NCBI GenBank assembly: GCA_022825505.1
Contig: JAJDWR010000030.1
Span: 1 to 39,168, forward strand
Reading direction: 5' to 3'
Length of the DNA: 39,168 nucleotides
Origin: Gammaproteobacteria bacterium
GTDB lineage: Bacteria; Pseudomonadota; Gammaproteobacteria; Steroidobacterales; Rariloculaceae
Below, piece after piece: positions 24,251 through 32,713 of the stretch (positions are counted from its first letter, which is position 1; every line of letters begins with the position of its first letter). Position numbers and translations under genes: made by a program. The notes beneath the pieces are model-generated. The model saw nothing but the letters and a program-made list of their open reading frames with translations, was not told the DNA's origin and made no database searches.

Positions 24251-26873
24251 CGGCTGCCTCTGCCTGCGCCATTTCTTCCGCGTCGATATCGTCGATGTCA
24301 TCAGCCGAGAAAGGTCTGATTCGTACGGAAACCAGCTTGCCGCTCTCCCTCACTGATCCAGGAAAAACCAAACCATAGCCCAAGACGTCGAAAGCGGCGT
24401 CAAGGTCAACTCGGACATGGCTCTTTCGCTTTGGACTGGAAGTGCGATCAATCGGATACAGTAGCAAGAGCGGCACCTGGCCTACGTCATTCGAACGTAC
24501 ATCCTTCAGGTCATCCCATCCGCCATTCTCGTCCAAGCCTGCGCTACAATCAAAGAGGACATCGCGTCTTGACATCAACGCCTTGATGTCGGCTATGGAC
24601 GAAGTGTCTGCAAGTCTTGCCCGATTGACCGTCCTCACGATGCCCGCAGTACCCAGTGGTTGCCCGCACTGTCTACCACGACCAGCCTCGACAACGCCTA
24701 CGTTCCAACTTGCGAGACGCGCATCGCGGTTCCCTAGAAATTCCAGCAGCATCTCCGGACGCAGATCTGCATGAGTTGAGTGTACGTCGTAGGTTTCAAG
24801 GAAACGCCGGATTGATGACAAGGGAACACCACGCCAGAGTTTCTTTCCGCGCCTCTCCGCGTCTGCAGATTTGAGTCCCAGTGCGTCCGCTCGACTGACG
24901 AGTTCCGCTGCGGCGGCCCAGTTATCCCGGAGCACCTGCAGGTTCCTATGGTCAAAACGGAAGGTTTGACGGTGTGTTCCCCAGTAACTGACTGCGCATG
25001 GGTAGGCCGCGCGCATCTTGCTCGCTGCCGTGATCGCCATACCCGGTATCGCGGGAATTCTCACAGCAATCTCCATCGGAGAGAGATCCTGGATGCGGTA
25101 CTCATCGATTTCGTCCCTGATTTCCTGTTCTACCGTGGCCAGTGCGCGAAACCGCAACGCCAGTTCTTCCGGCATCCAGATTCGGGGTAGGTCTTCATAG
25201 CGCCGCCTGTAGCCGAACCATCGGCCCATCTGGAGCAGTGTGTCGTATTGGTTCGCAGTGCGCAGAAAGTAGCTGACCATCAACCCTTCCAGCGTCAGTC
25301 CCCTAGCCAATATCGAGCCACCAACGACAATGTAGGTCTTCGGCTCTTCCGTATAGTCGATCCGATCTTCGCTGGAACCATTTTCGATCGGAAATTCGAC
25401 GGTCTCCAGTACGGTCGGGAGCATCTCAAAGACCTGATCAACGGAAACGGAGGGTGAGTCGGTGATGTCTGCAGGGAGGCGATCTTGCTCCTCAGCCCAG
25501 ATATTCCGAATGCGTCTACCGAGTTCTGATGTTTGATCAACAAGATTGGCGCGGTTGACATCGACCCAGCCTTGAATTAGTGCCGCCACGCGTTCATGGG
25601 CAATAACATATGCGGATGTATGTACGAGCATGGTCATATGCTCCATGCCATCGCCGCGCACATGCCTGGCAGCGCAGCAGGCAAGAAAGTAGAGAATCGA
25701 GGTCTCCAGACTTGCTGTCATCACCGGTTGGAACGAATCGCGTTCTCGTCGATTCTTCGGCTGAAGCAGCGATTCCTCCTTGGGTGGCACGACTCGAATC
25801 ATGTCGAGGCCTTCCTCCTCTGGGCGTACATTTTCCGAATCCGAAGGCTCCACACCGAACAGCCTTTCAGTACCGAAGTATCTCGCAGGACTTGGAAGGG
25901 CGGTGATGAAGTCTCTCGGATACAGGTCATCGAGTTCTTGACCGTCCACCGGATACGGATTGATCAGCACGTTTGCGAAAGGAGTAGCCGTATAGCCTAC
26001 GTAGGTTACTGTAGGCAGGTGCGACAGTAGCTTGCGTATCCGCTTGTTTATGGCCGTGATGTCAAGTTCGCCACGCGCGGAGTTTACGCTCGCTTGGTCA
26101 CATTCGTCGTCGATAACCAGTATCCTCAGCCGCTTGAGCACTGTCGGATACGTCTTGCGGACTGCGCGCTCCAGCTGGCCCAGCGGTGATACATTTTTCT
26201 TGATTACCGCCAGTTGTGCCTTGTCGCTGTGGGACAAGAACCCCCCATGAGGCGGAGCGCGAAAATCACGGTTCATCTCGTTTGGCGTGAGCAATTGCCA
26301 GTTGATCGGGTTGCGGCTCACCAAGTCTTCAAAGAGTCTAAGCTGTGTCTGGTACCGTAACTTGTTCGTCAGACCAGCCAGGACGATCACCGTGTCGTAG
26401 CCAGCGTCAAGGGCCTTTGCGATCACGGCAGTCATGTTCGCTGTCTTTCCAGACTGTACATGTCCGACTACCAGCCCCCGAGTGGCGAACGTATCGATAC
26501 TCGGGTTTTCAAACAGCGATACGACTTCGTTGGATGCATCGTCGATGCCACGCACGTCCTCCTCAGGCCATCCTTTCTCGTTCAAGAGGTAGTCCCTGAC
26601 GGCCGGCCAGTGCAAGTCGGTCGGTTTGGGGCCGAAGTACCATTGAGCCCTTCGCTGAAGCACCGAGTGCTTGTGCAAAATTTCGATGTTTTCGAATTGA
26701 CGTTGTACTTGCTCCCGCGCCTCCAGCAACTCCTCGAACAGGATGTCGGCAAGTCCAGGGTCGAGAACATCCAGTCGCTTGCGCACACTTTCGGTTGCTG
26801 CATCCAGATCTCGTACTCTGGGCAATACCTCAAGTATTTGCTTCGTTAGTTCTTCTACTTGTGGTCCTGGCAA
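24240..26873 (-). CDS. Z1-domain helicase-like restriction protein
   Basis: This protein of about 877 residues has an SF2-type ATPase: Walker A GHVQSGKT, Walker B ILVIDDECDQAS, motif III-like YVGYTATPFANV, and a late QMGRWFGYRRRY block typical of Z1 proteins. The central part after the TATP motif is the Z1 domain. Two TTG codons can start it. The one at 26879 abuts GGAGG with no spacing; the one at 26873 has 6 bases of spacing and is preferred. It is the first gene of the minus-strand operon. The family is tied to restriction-like DNA defence, acting as a DNA translocase or recogniser for partner nucleases. Confidence 0.9.
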   Translation of the reverse strand: MPGPQVEELTKQILEVLPRVRDLDAATESVRKRLDVLDPGLADILFEELLEAREQVQRQFENIEILHKHSVLQRRAQWYFGPKPTDLHWPAVRDYLLNEKGWPEEDVRGIDDASNEVVSLFENPSIDTFATRGLVVGHVQSGKTANMTAVIAKALDAGYDTVIVLAGLTNKLRYQTQLRLFEDLVSRNPINWQLLTPNEMNRDFRAPPHGGFLSHSDKAQLAVIKKNVSPLGQLERAVRKTYPTVLKRLRILVIDDECDQASVNSARGELDITAINKRIRKLLSHLPTVTYVGYTATPFANVLINPYPVDGQELDDLYPRDFITALPSPARYFGTERLFGVEPSDSENVRPEEEGLDMIRVVPPKEESLLQPKNRRERDSFQPVMTASLETSILYFLACCAARHVRGDGMEHMTMLVHTSAYVIAHERVAALIQGWVDVNRANLVDQTSELGRRIRNIWAEEQDRLPADITDSPSVSVDQVFEMLPTVLETVEFPIENGSSEDRIDYTEEPKTYIVVGGSILARGLTLEGLMVSYFLRTANQYDTLLQMGRWFGYRRRYEDLPRIWMPEELALRFRALATVEQEIRDEIDEYRIQDLSPMEIAVRIPAIPGMAITAASKMRAAYPCAVSYWGTHRQTFRFDHRNLQVLRDNWAAAAELVSRADALGLKSADAERRGKKLWRGVPLSSIRRFLETYDVHSTHADLRPEMLLEFLGNRDARLASWNVGVVEAGRGRQCGQPLGTAGIVRTVNRARLADTSSIADIKALMSRRDVLFDCSAGLDENGGWDDLKDVRSNDVGQVPLLLLYPIDRTSSPKRKSHVRVDLDAAFDVLGYGLVFPGSVRESGKLVSVRIRPFSADDIDDIDAEEMAQAEAAGVR

Positions 26874-27026
26874 AACCAACCTCCATTAGTTCCTTCGACC
26901 GAGAGCGCATAGACCGCGGAGGCTTTCCCGACGGTGGCGGTCTGAGCCGTGAGACTGGGTAGATTGGCGTTGGTTGTCAATGGGAACCGCTTATTCATCC
27001 GTGAGTTTCGGCTAATCAATTTGAAC

Positions 27027-27060
27027 GGTTGACGACACCCAAAACGATTGGTCAACCAAT
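27027..27060. promoter_or_regulatory. Palindromic operator candidate between divergent units
   Basis: ATTGGT-CA-ACCAAT (27047-27060) is a compact palindrome with 6-base arms. GGTTGAC at 27027-27033 and GTCAACC at 27051-27057 form a second inverted pair, so three related half-sites lie together. The site falls between the start of the minus-strand Z1 operon and the plus-strand small ORF/nuclease pair, where a shared regulator would bind. Confidence 0.45.
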
Positions 27061-27147
27061 TCTCTGCTTGGCGGGCCAACTCATCTTATCAGTTAGTGGA
27101 AAACTCGCGGGCGGCTCAAACTTCGGATTTCATGAGACAATTTTGGG

Positions 27148-27372
27148 ATGATTCCCAAGGGCCACTCAAAAAAAGACCGCAGCAGGATGGTCCTGATATT
27201 GCGGCGAGAATTCAAACAAAAGGGGCTACCGATGAAATTGGCGGTGGACCATGCGATCCGTATAGGACTGCGGAGGCACGTGGCCATTAGAGTGGCTAGG
27301 GAAGCATATGGCGTCGATCCACCCCGAAGGATAGTCAAGATTGTTCAGGGCGGAAGGGTGTCACCAAAGTAG
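27148..27372 (+). CDS. Small basic protein upstream of a PD-(D/E)XK gene
   Basis: The frame encodes 74 residues, very basic, with amphipathic helices (MKLAVDHAIRIGLRRHVAIR) and a C-terminal PPRRIVKIVQGG. It ends 5 bases before the next gene, which suggests translation coupling and argues that it is real. A better ribosome site (AAGGGG) precedes an internal ATG at 27229, which would give 46 residues. It could be a DNA-binding regulator or antitoxin-like partner. I do not recognise a family. Confidence 0.45.
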   Translation: MIPKGHSKKDRSRMVLILRREFKQKGLPMKLAVDHAIRIGLRRHVAIRVAREAYGVDPPRRIVKIVQGGRVSPK

Positions 27373-27377
27373 GGTTG

Positions 27378-28133
27378 ATGGTTCCACTCACCCAACGGGA
27401 ACAGCAATACTTCCATCTCCGCTCACTGGACAATCGTATGCGACATCCTGATTTGATTTGCCTGTTCGAACTTCTGGATCGTTGGCGGCACCTTCCCTCA
27501 TACCGGCTGGAACCGCGGGCCGACGCGTTTTTTGCACTGTTCCTCGTCGATGTTCTTGACAGGCACCTTCAATCACGGGGCGTCCGCGTAGACCCGCGCG
27601 TAATCCCCGAATTCCCACTCGGACAGCGCGGTACCAAGCGTTCGGACAAGGCCGACTACTTCGCCGTTTCGGCAGACCGCAAACACGCGTTCCTGATCGA
27701 ACTGAAGACCGATATGCGGTCTCTCAAGGTTGACCAGGGGAGCTACCTGAATCGCGCCAGGGACCGTGGTCTCGCCGCGCTGCTTTGTGACATCAGGTCC
27801 ATGGCGAAGGCGAAACGCCCCTATGCTCGAAGAAAATACTTCCACCTCTTGAAGGCTATCGCTGCTCTCGACATTATGGAACTGCCGCCCGACCTCGAGC
27901 ACAAGATCTACTCGCAACCGCGCGGAGTGTACGATTGCATCGCCGCCATCGATATTCCGAAGCGGCTCCCAGCCATCGAGATCATCTATATCGTGCCCAC
28001 GGCAAGAGTAGGCAAGGATTGCATCGACTTTGAAACCTTTGCTGGTGTAGTCGAGAACCGTGGCGAGATCGGCAAGCGCTTGGCGGCGTCCCTCCGGGAA
28101 TGGGTCTGCACAGAGGCTGGGGACAAACGCTGA
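27378..28133 (+). CDS. PD-(D/E)XK nuclease-like protein
   Basis: This 251-residue protein has a convincing nuclease core: E78 in VIPEFPLG, D93 in RSDKADYFAV, and E108-L-K110 in HAFLIELKTDMRS, spaced as in PD-(D/E)XK enzymes. The N-terminal part is helical. The last 100 residues contain strands (AIEIIYIVPTARVGKDCIDF). A TTG 3 bases upstream is an alternative start; I chose the ATG. It is downstream of, and close to, the small basic ORF. I do not know its family. Possible roles are a solitary restriction-like effector or a DNA-repair nuclease of the island. Confidence 0.75.
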   Translation: MVPLTQREQQYFHLRSLDNRMRHPDLICLFELLDRWRHLPSYRLEPRADAFFALFLVDVLDRHLQSRGVRVDPRVIPEFPLGQRGTKRSDKADYFAVSADRKHAFLIELKTDMRSLKVDQGSYLNRARDRGLAALLCDIRSMAKAKRPYARRKYFHLLKAIAALDIMELPPDLEHKIYSQPRGVYDCIAAIDIPKRLPAIEIIYIVPTARVGKDCIDFETFAGVVENRGEIGKRLAASLREWVCTEAGDKR

Positions 28134-28159
28134 GATTGTCCCGTCCCTGCATAGACTAT

Positions 28160-28260
28160 GCCTCTCCAGCGGCAATCAGGATGTTCTCTTGAGCTCGGTG
28201 AGCCTTTATGAACTTGTTATAGGAGCCCGGAGACGGCGGCTTGGACAAGGCCGCGAAACG
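28160..28260 (+). pseudogene. Fragment of a PIN-domain (VapC-like) toxin gene
   Basis: In the plus frame this stretch reads NQDVLLSSVSLYELVIGARR, the typical PIN block that carries the second catalytic acidic residue (usual form: SavSlyElviGA). The N-terminal strand with the first aspartate and the C-terminal catalytic half are missing, and the frame runs on into unrelated sequence. The fragment lies just upstream of an intact toxin-antitoxin pair. Confidence 0.5.
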
Positions 28261-28465
28261 AATCGTTCGACGGAAATCCCTTGTGCATCAGTATATTTTC
28301 CGGCATGGCAGACGACATTCGCAAAGCAATTATATGTTCCCGCCGCGAACCAGACCAAGCACTTGACCAAGTTCGACTGTCGCGGATATTCTTTTGCACA
28401 GAGTCGAAATTCCGGCGAATTTGGGATTGCGACTAGTTCGAAACAGGCCAAAAGCGAGTAGTGCC

Positions 28466-28708
28466 ATGACACGACAGGTCAAGATCGGCGAGGCCAAGAC
28501 GCATCTTTCCGCACTGCTGGCCGAGGTGGAGACGGGCGAAAATCTGGTGATCTGCCGCGGCGCAACGCCGGTTGCCTATGTGACGCGGGTCGACAGTGCC
28601 AGGGAGCATGCTGCCCTGTGCGCGACGCTGCGCCGGGAGCGGGCGAAGCAGAAAGCCGTAACGACAGCCGATATTCTCTCATGGCGCCACGAAGGGCACG
28701 CGCGCTGA
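28466..28708 (+). CDS. Phd/YefM-type antitoxin
   Basis: This 80-residue protein begins MTRQVKIGEAKTHLSALLAE, the classic Phd/YefM N-terminus that dimerises and binds the operator. GENLVICRGATPVAYVTRVD follows. The basic C-terminal tail (RRERAKQKAVTTADILSWRH) would wrap the toxin. The stop TGA shares one base with the toxin ATG (TGATG), giving coupled translation. Antitoxins of this kind repress their own operon together with the toxin. Confidence 0.92.
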   Translation: MTRQVKIGEAKTHLSALLAEVETGENLVICRGATPVAYVTRVDSAREHAALCATLRRERAKQKAVTTADILSWRHEGHAR

Positions 28709-29109
28709 TGGCGTTCGTGATCGACGCCTCGGTAGCGGCCGCCTGGGTGTTGCCGGACGAAGAAGCGACACTGGCCGACATCGCACTCGACCGGTTGGCC
28801 GATGAGACTGCAGAAGTGACCAGTTTGTTCTGGCACGAATTGCGCAACCTGCTGTTGACCGCCGAACGCCGCGGGCGGATCGGCGACGGCTACGCCGACG
28901 CATCCATGGCGCGATTGCGCCGGTTTCCCATCCGCCGTCCGAGCGAGCCAGACGACTACGAGGTCATGGCGCTGGCCCGCAGTCACGGCCTGACCGCTTA
29001 TGACGCCAGCTATCTCGCACTCGCGATCCGCGAAGCCTGCGCGCTGGCCAGCCTTGACCGCCGTCTGAACGAGGCAGCCGCTGCGGAAGGAGTTGCACTG
29101 TTCGCCTGA
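28708..29109 (+). CDS. VapC-type PIN-domain toxin ribonuclease
   Basis: This 133-residue PIN protein has all acidic residues of the family: D6 in FVIDASVAAAW, E44 in FWHELRNLLL, D99 in LTAYDASYLALA and D117 in LASLDRRL. It should cleave tRNA or rRNA in a metal-dependent way when released from its antitoxin. I chose the ATG at 28708, which overlaps the antitoxin stop by one base, over an earlier in-frame ATG at 28618 inside the antitoxin gene. The pair marks the right end of the accessory island. Confidence 0.92.
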   Translation: MAFVIDASVAAAWVLPDEEATLADIALDRLADETAEVTSLFWHELRNLLLTAERRGRIGDGYADASMARLRRFPIRRPSEPDDYEVMALARSHGLTAYDASYLALAIREACALASLDRRLNEAAAAEGVALFA

Positions 29110-29121
29110 TCCGGCACCTTG

Positions 29122-30090
29122 TCACTTGATCGCGATCGGGTTCAGCGGTGAGCCGCAGCCGCCGGTGATGGGCAGGGGCGGGGCGCAGAAGAAGAACTCG
29201 TAGACGCTGTCGTCCGCGCAGTCGTCGGCGAGTTCGTCGACCACGAAGATTTCGCCCATGGTGATGCCGATCATGGGGATGACCACCCAGTGCCAGGGTT
29301 GCTGGGCCTCGGTGGTCTCGTTGGGACGCACTTCGCAGCCCCATGTATCCGCGCAGATCGCCGCGATCTCGTTTTGGTGGATCCAGTCGGCGGTTTCGAA
29401 GGCCATGCCAGGTGCGTCGCCGCCGGCATAGCCGCCCCAGTCGCCGGCCCGCTGGCGCTGGCCCATCATGCCGGTGCGCACTATGACGAAGTCGCCGCGT
29501 CTGATTTCCACGCCCTGGGCTTCGGCGGCGCCGTCGAGATCGGCGTTGGTGATGGCCATGCCCTCGTCCAGGGACTCGACGCCCGCGTACCGCGCTACGT
29601 CCAGCAGCACGCCGCGGCCCACCGCGCGGTCCTTGATCTTGTCGATGGCGTTTTTCTGGGCGCCGTTGCTGTCCACCAGGCGGGCGTCGTAGCCGTTCCA
29701 CATCTTGTCGCCATAGAAAATGTGCCCCAATGCATCCCACTGAGTCCCACACTGCAGCGGCAGGGAGATCATGTCGTCGGCGTAGCGGAATTTGCCCTTG
29801 TCCTGGTTGCCGGCGACCGCGTCGGTGCCCGTCGCGGTCATGGTGTGGATCGGGTTGAAGCGGTTGCCCCAAAGCCCGCTCTGGGGACCCTTGTTGTCGA
29901 AGTTCAGCGCCAGCGAGAAGACCTTGCCCTTGCGGATCAGCCGGGCGGCGGCGACGATGTCTTCCGGGGTGATGAAGTTCAGCGTGCCGATCTCGTCGTC
30001 GGGTCCCCATCGCCCCCAGTTCTTGCACCGCTCTGCGGTCTCGCGAATGATCTCCATGTTGAGATGGCCTTCGTCGTAGCGTCTTGGCAT
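29122..30090 (-). CDS. Cyclase-family (kynurenine formamidase-like) metal-dependent hydrolase
   Basis: This 322-residue protein belongs to the cyclase family (PF04199). WGRWGPDDEIGTLNFITPED and the central QCGTQWDALGHIFYGDKMWN block are characteristic. In the canonical HxGTHxDxxxH metal motif, two histidines are replaced by glutamine while D and the last H remain. This occurs in a subgroup of long cyclase proteins, as far as I recall. It probably hydrolyses an amide or lactone; the substrate is unknown. It is divergent from the amidohydrolase gene, and the 240-base gap holds a large palindrome. It may belong with the amidohydrolase in degradation of an aromatic compound. Confidence 0.88.
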   Translation of the reverse strand: MPRRYDEGHLNMEIIRETAERCKNWGRWGPDDEIGTLNFITPEDIVAAARLIRKGKVFSLALNFDNKGPQSGLWGNRFNPIHTMTATGTDAVAGNQDKGKFRYADDMISLPLQCGTQWDALGHIFYGDKMWNGYDARLVDSNGAQKNAIDKIKDRAVGRGVLLDVARYAGVESLDEGMAITNADLDGAAEAQGVEIRRGDFVIVRTGMMGQRQRAGDWGGYAGGDAPGMAFETADWIHQNEIAAICADTWGCEVRPNETTEAQQPWHWVVIPMIGITMGEIFVVDELADDCADDSVYEFFFCAPPLPITGGCGSPLNPIAIK

Positions 30091-30244
30091 GGGCGTTCCC
30101 CGAATTGGTTGGCTGAAGCGGCAATTAGCGTGAATTGCCGCCTGTGTGTCAACCTTCGGACGTATTTCAGAGGTTCCTTGGAGTCACCCGCAGGCGGACC
30201 GCCGTGGCGTTACGATGCCGGGGACTGTCTTGTCTCACCGAAAA

Positions 30245-30313
30245 TTGACAGTTCGGGCACCGGCGCCCGCGGGTATAATTCCGCGCGCGCCGGGTGTCAC
30301 GCTTGACTGTCAA
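30245..30313. promoter_or_regulatory. Composite palindrome upstream of the amidohydrolase gene, TATAAT in its loop
   Basis: The outer arms TTGACAGT (30245-30252) and ACTGTCAA (30306-30313) are exact complements. The inner arms CACCGGCGCCCGCGG (30258-30272) and CCGCGCGCGCCGGGTG (30281-30296) pair with one bulge and one mismatch. The 8-base loop GTATAATT contains a perfect -10 box. The TTGACA in the left arm lies 23 bases from TATAAT, too far for a standard promoter. An operator or a leader hairpin is likely. Confidence 0.6.
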
Positions 30314-30330
30314 ACAGGAGAAAATCGGGC

Positions 30331-31317
30331 ATGCAGGGAAAGATCGCATTCGAAGAACACATGGCGATTCCGGAGACGGTATCGGAAACACGCAGTTTCG
30401 CCGGCGACTCCGGGCGCTGGGACGACTTCACCCGGCAGATCCTGGATGTCGGCGCCCGCCGCCTCGGCAACATGGACGAAACGGGCATCGAGTTCGCGCT
30501 GCTGTCCCTCAATGCGCCCGGAATCCAGGGGATCCTCGACACGGCAGAGGCGATCGAGGTGGCCAGGAAGGGCAACGACGCCATCGCCGAGGCCATGGCC
30601 CGCCATCCGGACCGCTACGGTGGCATGGCCGCGCTGCCCATGCAGGATCCGGACGCGGCTTCCGCGGAATTGACCCGTTGCATCACGGAACTGGGCTTCA
30701 AAGGCGCAATCGTGAACGGATTCACCCAGAAGGACGTCCCCGACTCCGCCATCTACTACGACATTCCCGAGTACCGGCCGTTCTGGGCCACGGTTTCGGA
30801 ACTCGACGTGCCGTTCTACCTGCACCCCCGGATGCAGATTCCGTCCCGCGCCCAGAACTACGAGGGCCACCCCTGGCTCATGAGCGCGCCGTGGGGATTC
30901 GCGGTCGAGACCTCGATCCACTCCCTGCGCCTGTGCGGATCGGGAATCTTCGACGACTACCCGAACCTGAGAATCGTCATCGGTCACCTGGGTGAGTTCA
31001 TTCCCCACGGACTGTGGCGCATCGATGCACGGATGCGTTTCTCAAGGCGCGATTACCGCGGCAAGCGACCCCTTGGCGAGTATTTCCTCGATCACTTCGT
31101 GGTCACCACCAGCGGCTTCTTCAACGATCCCGCGTTCCGCAACACGCTGGACGTAATGGGCGCCGACAAGGTCTTCTTCTGCGCCGACTACCCCTTCGAG
31201 AGCATGCACGATGCCGCAGGCTGGTACGACGCCACGCAGGAAATCACAGATGAGGAACGCATCAGGATCGGTCGGACCAACGCCATCGAATACTTCGGTC
31301 TGGACCTGGATACCTAA
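30331..31317 (+). CDS. Amidohydrolase-2 family enzyme, resorcylate/dihydroxybenzoate decarboxylase-like
   Basis: This 328-residue protein matches the decarboxylating amidohydrolases (gamma-resorcylate and 2,3-dihydroxybenzoate decarboxylase type). Metal ligands are at the expected places: E8 and H10 in IAFEEHMAIPE, H165 in FYLHPR, H219 in VIGHLGEFIPH and D286 in FCADYPFES. The length is also typical. AGGAG lies 10 bases before the ATG. It would remove CO2 from a hydroxylated aromatic acid in the cytoplasm. Its stop overlaps that of the convergent TRAP permease by 4 bases. The TRAP transporter next door could import the aromatic acid (inference). Confidence 0.88.
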   Translation: MQGKIAFEEHMAIPETVSETRSFAGDSGRWDDFTRQILDVGARRLGNMDETGIEFALLSLNAPGIQGILDTAEAIEVARKGNDAIAEAMARHPDRYGGMAALPMQDPDAASAELTRCITELGFKGAIVNGFTQKDVPDSAIYYDIPEYRPFWATVSELDVPFYLHPRMQIPSRAQNYEGHPWLMSAPWGFAVETSIHSLRLCGSGIFDDYPNLRIVIGHLGEFIPHGLWRIDARMRFSRRDYRGKRPLGEYFLDHFVVTTSGFFNDPAFRNTLDVMGADKVFFCADYPFESMHDAAGWYDATQEITDEERIRIGRTNAIEYFGLDLDT

Positions 31318-32711
31318 AAGACCAGACTGGGCAGATATGTGGCGATCCCGGGGAAATTGACGATGGCGATCAGCCCGATCAGCATGATGATCCAATAGGG
31401 CGTGGAACTCCTGAAGATTTCCATGATCGAGATGTTCTCGTCCTCGTCCCGGATTGCGGCCTTCACCGTGTAGACCAACAGGCCGAAGGGCGGTGTGAGC
31501 AAACCCGCCTCGATGGCCAGGATGCCGATGATCGCGAACGCGATGGGATCGTAGCCGAGGCCCACCGCGATCGGCTCGAATATGGTCAGCGTCAGCAGCA
31601 TGATGGAAATGGAGTCGATGACCATGCCGAGGACGAACCAGATGCCGATCATGCCGGCGAGCAGCAACCAGGGCGCCAGTTCCGCCCCGAGAAATGCGCC
31701 CTGAATGCCGCTGGAGACGCCGGTCATGGCCAGCGTGCGGGAGTAAAGGGCGGCGGAAACCAGCAGCAGCAGAATCGGCGCGGAGGTCCGCCCCACGGAG
31801 AGGATCGCGTCCATTGCTCCGCGAAAACGCATCCCCTTGGCGATGGCCAGCATCAGGCCGATGAAGGCCCCGGCGCCTGCGCCCTCGGTGGGCGTGAAGA
31901 CGCCGAACCAGATGCCGCCCAGGACCGCGACGACGACCGACAGGATGCCCAGGCCGCTGGTCCAGGCCTGCAACCGGCTGGCCTCCGGCGCTACAGCCGG
32001 CGTGGCCTCCGACGCGGCGGGCGGAGCGGCCTCCGGCGCGTCGGCCCCGGCGTACTGCGCCCGCGCTTCAATCTCCCGGCCGCCGCCCACCAGCGCCGGA
32101 CGCAACACCGCGGTCACCAGCACGTAGCAAACGAACAGGGTGACCAGCAGCAGGCCCGGCAGCACGCCGGCCAGGAAAATTTGGCCGATGGAGCGTTCGG
32201 TCAGCAGCCCCCAGACGATCATCAACACGCTGGGGGGGATCAGCATGCCCAGGCAACTGGAGCCGGCGACCGCGCCCAGGGCGAATCCCCTGTGATAGCC
32301 GAAGCGCTTCATTTCCGGATAGGCGATGCGGGAAAACGCAGCCGCCGAAGCGATGCTCACGCCGGTCACAAAGGAAAAAATGGCGTTGCCCAGCAGCGTG
32401 GCTACCGCCAACCGGCCCGGCAGTCGGCGCAGGCTTCGCTGAATGGCCCGGTAGACGTCGGTGACCGCGCCGGAACGGCTGACGAATTCGCCCATCAGCA
32501 TGAACAGCGGGATGACCGCGAACTCGTATGCGCGCAACGCCTCGTAGGCCGTGCTGCCGAGCATGGCCAGGACCACGCTGGGGCTGCCGCCCGTGACCAG
32601 GAAGATCCCCAGCGCGCTGGCCATGCCGAGCGCGATGGCGATGTGCACGCCCAGCGCCACCATGACCAGCAGGCTGACGATGAGGACGGTGGCAATGTTG
32701 ACGTCGAACAC
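31314..32711 (-). CDS. TRAP transporter large permease (DctM)
   Basis: This 465-residue hydrophobic protein has the DctM layout of about 12 membrane segments. Characteristic stretches are FAVIPLFMLMGEFVSRSG near the N-terminus, GSSCLGMLIPPSVLMIVWG, and the C-terminal AIEAGLLTPPFGLLVYTVKA. A cytoplasmic loop near residues 215-250 carries an unusual Ala/Pro/Glu-rich insert (APEAAPPAASEATPAVAPEA). It starts 2 bases after the small permease stop. It forms the sodium-coupled channel of a carboxylate importer. Confidence 0.93.
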   Translation of the reverse strand: MFDVNIATVLIVSLLVMVALGVHIAIALGMASALGIFLVTGGSPSVVLAMLGSTAYEALRAYEFAVIPLFMLMGEFVSRSGAVTDVYRAIQRSLRRLPGRLAVATLLGNAIFSFVTGVSIASAAAFSRIAYPEMKRFGYHRGFALGAVAGSSCLGMLIPPSVLMIVWGLLTERSIGQIFLAGVLPGLLLVTLFVCYVLVTAVLRPALVGGGREIEARAQYAGADAPEAAPPAASEATPAVAPEASRLQAWTSGLGILSVVVAVLGGIWFGVFTPTEGAGAGAFIGLMLAIAKGMRFRGAMDAILSVGRTSAPILLLLVSAALYSRTLAMTGVSSGIQGAFLGAELAPWLLLAGMIGIWFVLGMVIDSISIMLLTLTIFEPIAVGLGYDPIAFAIIGILAIEAGLLTPPFGLLVYTVKAAIRDEDENISIMEIFRSSTPYWIIMLIGLIAIVNFPGIATYLPSLVF

Positions 32712-32713
32712 GA

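Noticed and set aside
27093..27338. 81-codon minus-strand frame opposite the small basic ORF
   Set aside because: The plus-strand frame fits better because it is followed at 5 bases by the nuclease gene; the minus frame has no such support.
28964..30124. 386-codon and 338-codon open frames overlapping the cyclase gene
   Set aside because: Arg/His/Gly-rich shadow frames; the cyclase protein in the third frame is clearly the real gene.
30245..30279. Perfect TTGACA and TATAAT as a plain sigma-70 promoter
   Set aside because: The 23-base spacing is well outside the usual 16-18; kept only as part of a palindrome.
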